This document shows positions 63,644 to 64,000 of a stretch of DNA of 64,000 nucleotides, piece after piece. This DNA is from an uncultured Myxococcales bacterium (GTDB taxonomy: Bacteria; Myxococcota_A; UBA9042), in NCBI GenBank assembly GCA_903842345.1, contig CAIMLR010000026.1, positions 62,001 through 126,000 of the forward strand. Reading direction: 5' to 3'. Position 1 is the first letter of the stretch; every line of letters begins with the position of its first letter. The position numbers were made by a program, and so were the translations under genes. The notes under the pieces are model-generated. The model ran no database searches, had not been told where the DNA came from, and was given only the letters and a program-made list of their open reading frames with translations.

Positions 63644-64000
63644 CTACTGCAGCGTGCCCGGCATGCCGGTGCCGTTGAAATACTGGCCCTTGAAGGCTGG
63701 CGTGCCCTTGAAACAAGCCGGCAGGTACGGGAACGTCGTGGTCGCGTGGTAGTGGTACGCGCCATTGGGCTCGACCCGGCCATTGCATTCGTCCAGGTAC
63801 GCCTTGTCGGTGTGCGCCGCCCAGGTATACGCCTTGAACGCGTACGTCGCCGGGTTGCCCGTCTTGGTGTAGCCGCTCAGCACGGTCTCAAACGTCGTGC
63901 AATCCGCGTCCTTGCAAGCGGTCGGTCCGTAGATCGGGAATCCGTCCGCCGCCCAGCCGATCAGCGGCGAAGCTGCGGTCGTCGTCGTCGGATCGGCGTT
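63644..64000 (-). CDS. Second YHYH-domain protein, 5' end outside window
   Basis: Only the last 118 residues are in the window; the frame is open to the right edge. It contains SPLIGWAADGFPIYGPTACK, then GYTKTGNPATYAFKAYTW, NGAYHYHATTTFPYLPACFK and ends GMPGTLQ. The GFPIYGP and YHYHATT-FPY parts match the YHYH gene downstream, but it lacks that gene's Cys-rich tail. Tandem paralogues are expected. The start, signal peptide and upstream neighbours cannot be seen. Confidence 0.8.
   Translation of the reverse strand, partial: NADPTTTTAASPLIGWAADGFPIYGPTACKDADCTTFETVLSGYTKTGNPATYAFKAYTWAAHTDKAYLDECNGRVEPNGAYHYHATTTFPYLPACFKGTPAFKGQYFNGTGMPGTLQ

Overview
The window is GC-rich, densely packed chromosomal DNA from a Gram-negative bacterium. 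It most resembles a myxobacterium-like (Myxococcota or related former deltaproteobacterial) lineage. Signs of this are a protein with six MopE-type Cys/Asp repeats and a MYXO-CTERM-like tail, a large lipoprotein with Cys/Asp/Asn-rich repeats, a Ser/Thr kinase with an N-terminal zinc-ribbon-like motif, a double-FHA protein, and many lipoproteins with Ala/Asp/Thr-rich linkers after the lipidated Cys. This assignment is an inference; no rRNA gene is present. I see no complete mobile element, CRISPR array or prophage.

Layout. 0-3.5 kb: a secreted glucodextranase-C-like protein, an outer-membrane barrel, and a lone phage/contractile-tail tube homologue. 3.5-15.4 kb: trmH and a DsbA-like membrane protein, transketolase, a methyltransferase with TPR-like repeats, a phospholipase D/cardiolipin synthase, a tiny membrane protein, the tldE/tldD pair and the MopE-like surface protein. 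15.5-20.4 kb: three co-directional lipoproteins, two of them di-haem c-type cytochromes. 20.4-27.8 kb: a ribosome hibernation factor facing a reverse-strand block (guaB, TPR protein, polytopic membrane protein, guaA, methyltransferase). 27.9-34.9 kb: a YbjN-like protein, a lipoprotein, a metallophosphoesterase lipoprotein, a small membrane protein, glycogen phosphorylase and a GMC oxidoreductase. 34.9-41.7 kb, reverse: two large lipoproteins (one with a possible caspase-like His/Cys dyad), an orphan trpG/pabA-type glutaminase with a 41-residue membrane protein coupled to it, and a diacylglycerol-kinase-family protein. 41.9-47.5 kb: FHA protein, nagZ, S41 processing protease. 47.6-55 kb: tRNA-Cys, then the classical rimP-nusA-ylxR-infB-rbfA-truB operon. 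55-64 kb: two small genes, then a reverse operon of Ser/Thr kinase, TPR membrane protein and a 1.1-kilo-residue Cys-rich lipoprotein, and finally two tandem YHYH-domain proteins, the last cut by the window edge.

Genes are tightly packed with many ATGA/TGATG overlaps, so translational coupling is common. Several of the longest gaps before forward genes contain a similar promoter-like pair, TTGCGN then 16-17 bases then TAGANT. The most unusual items are the caspase-like lipoprotein, the orphan tail-tube gene, a conserved-length 48-base element found in two distant intergenic regions, and the tRNA-terminator-rimP arrangement that parallels E. coli metY-rimP-nusA but with tRNA-Cys.
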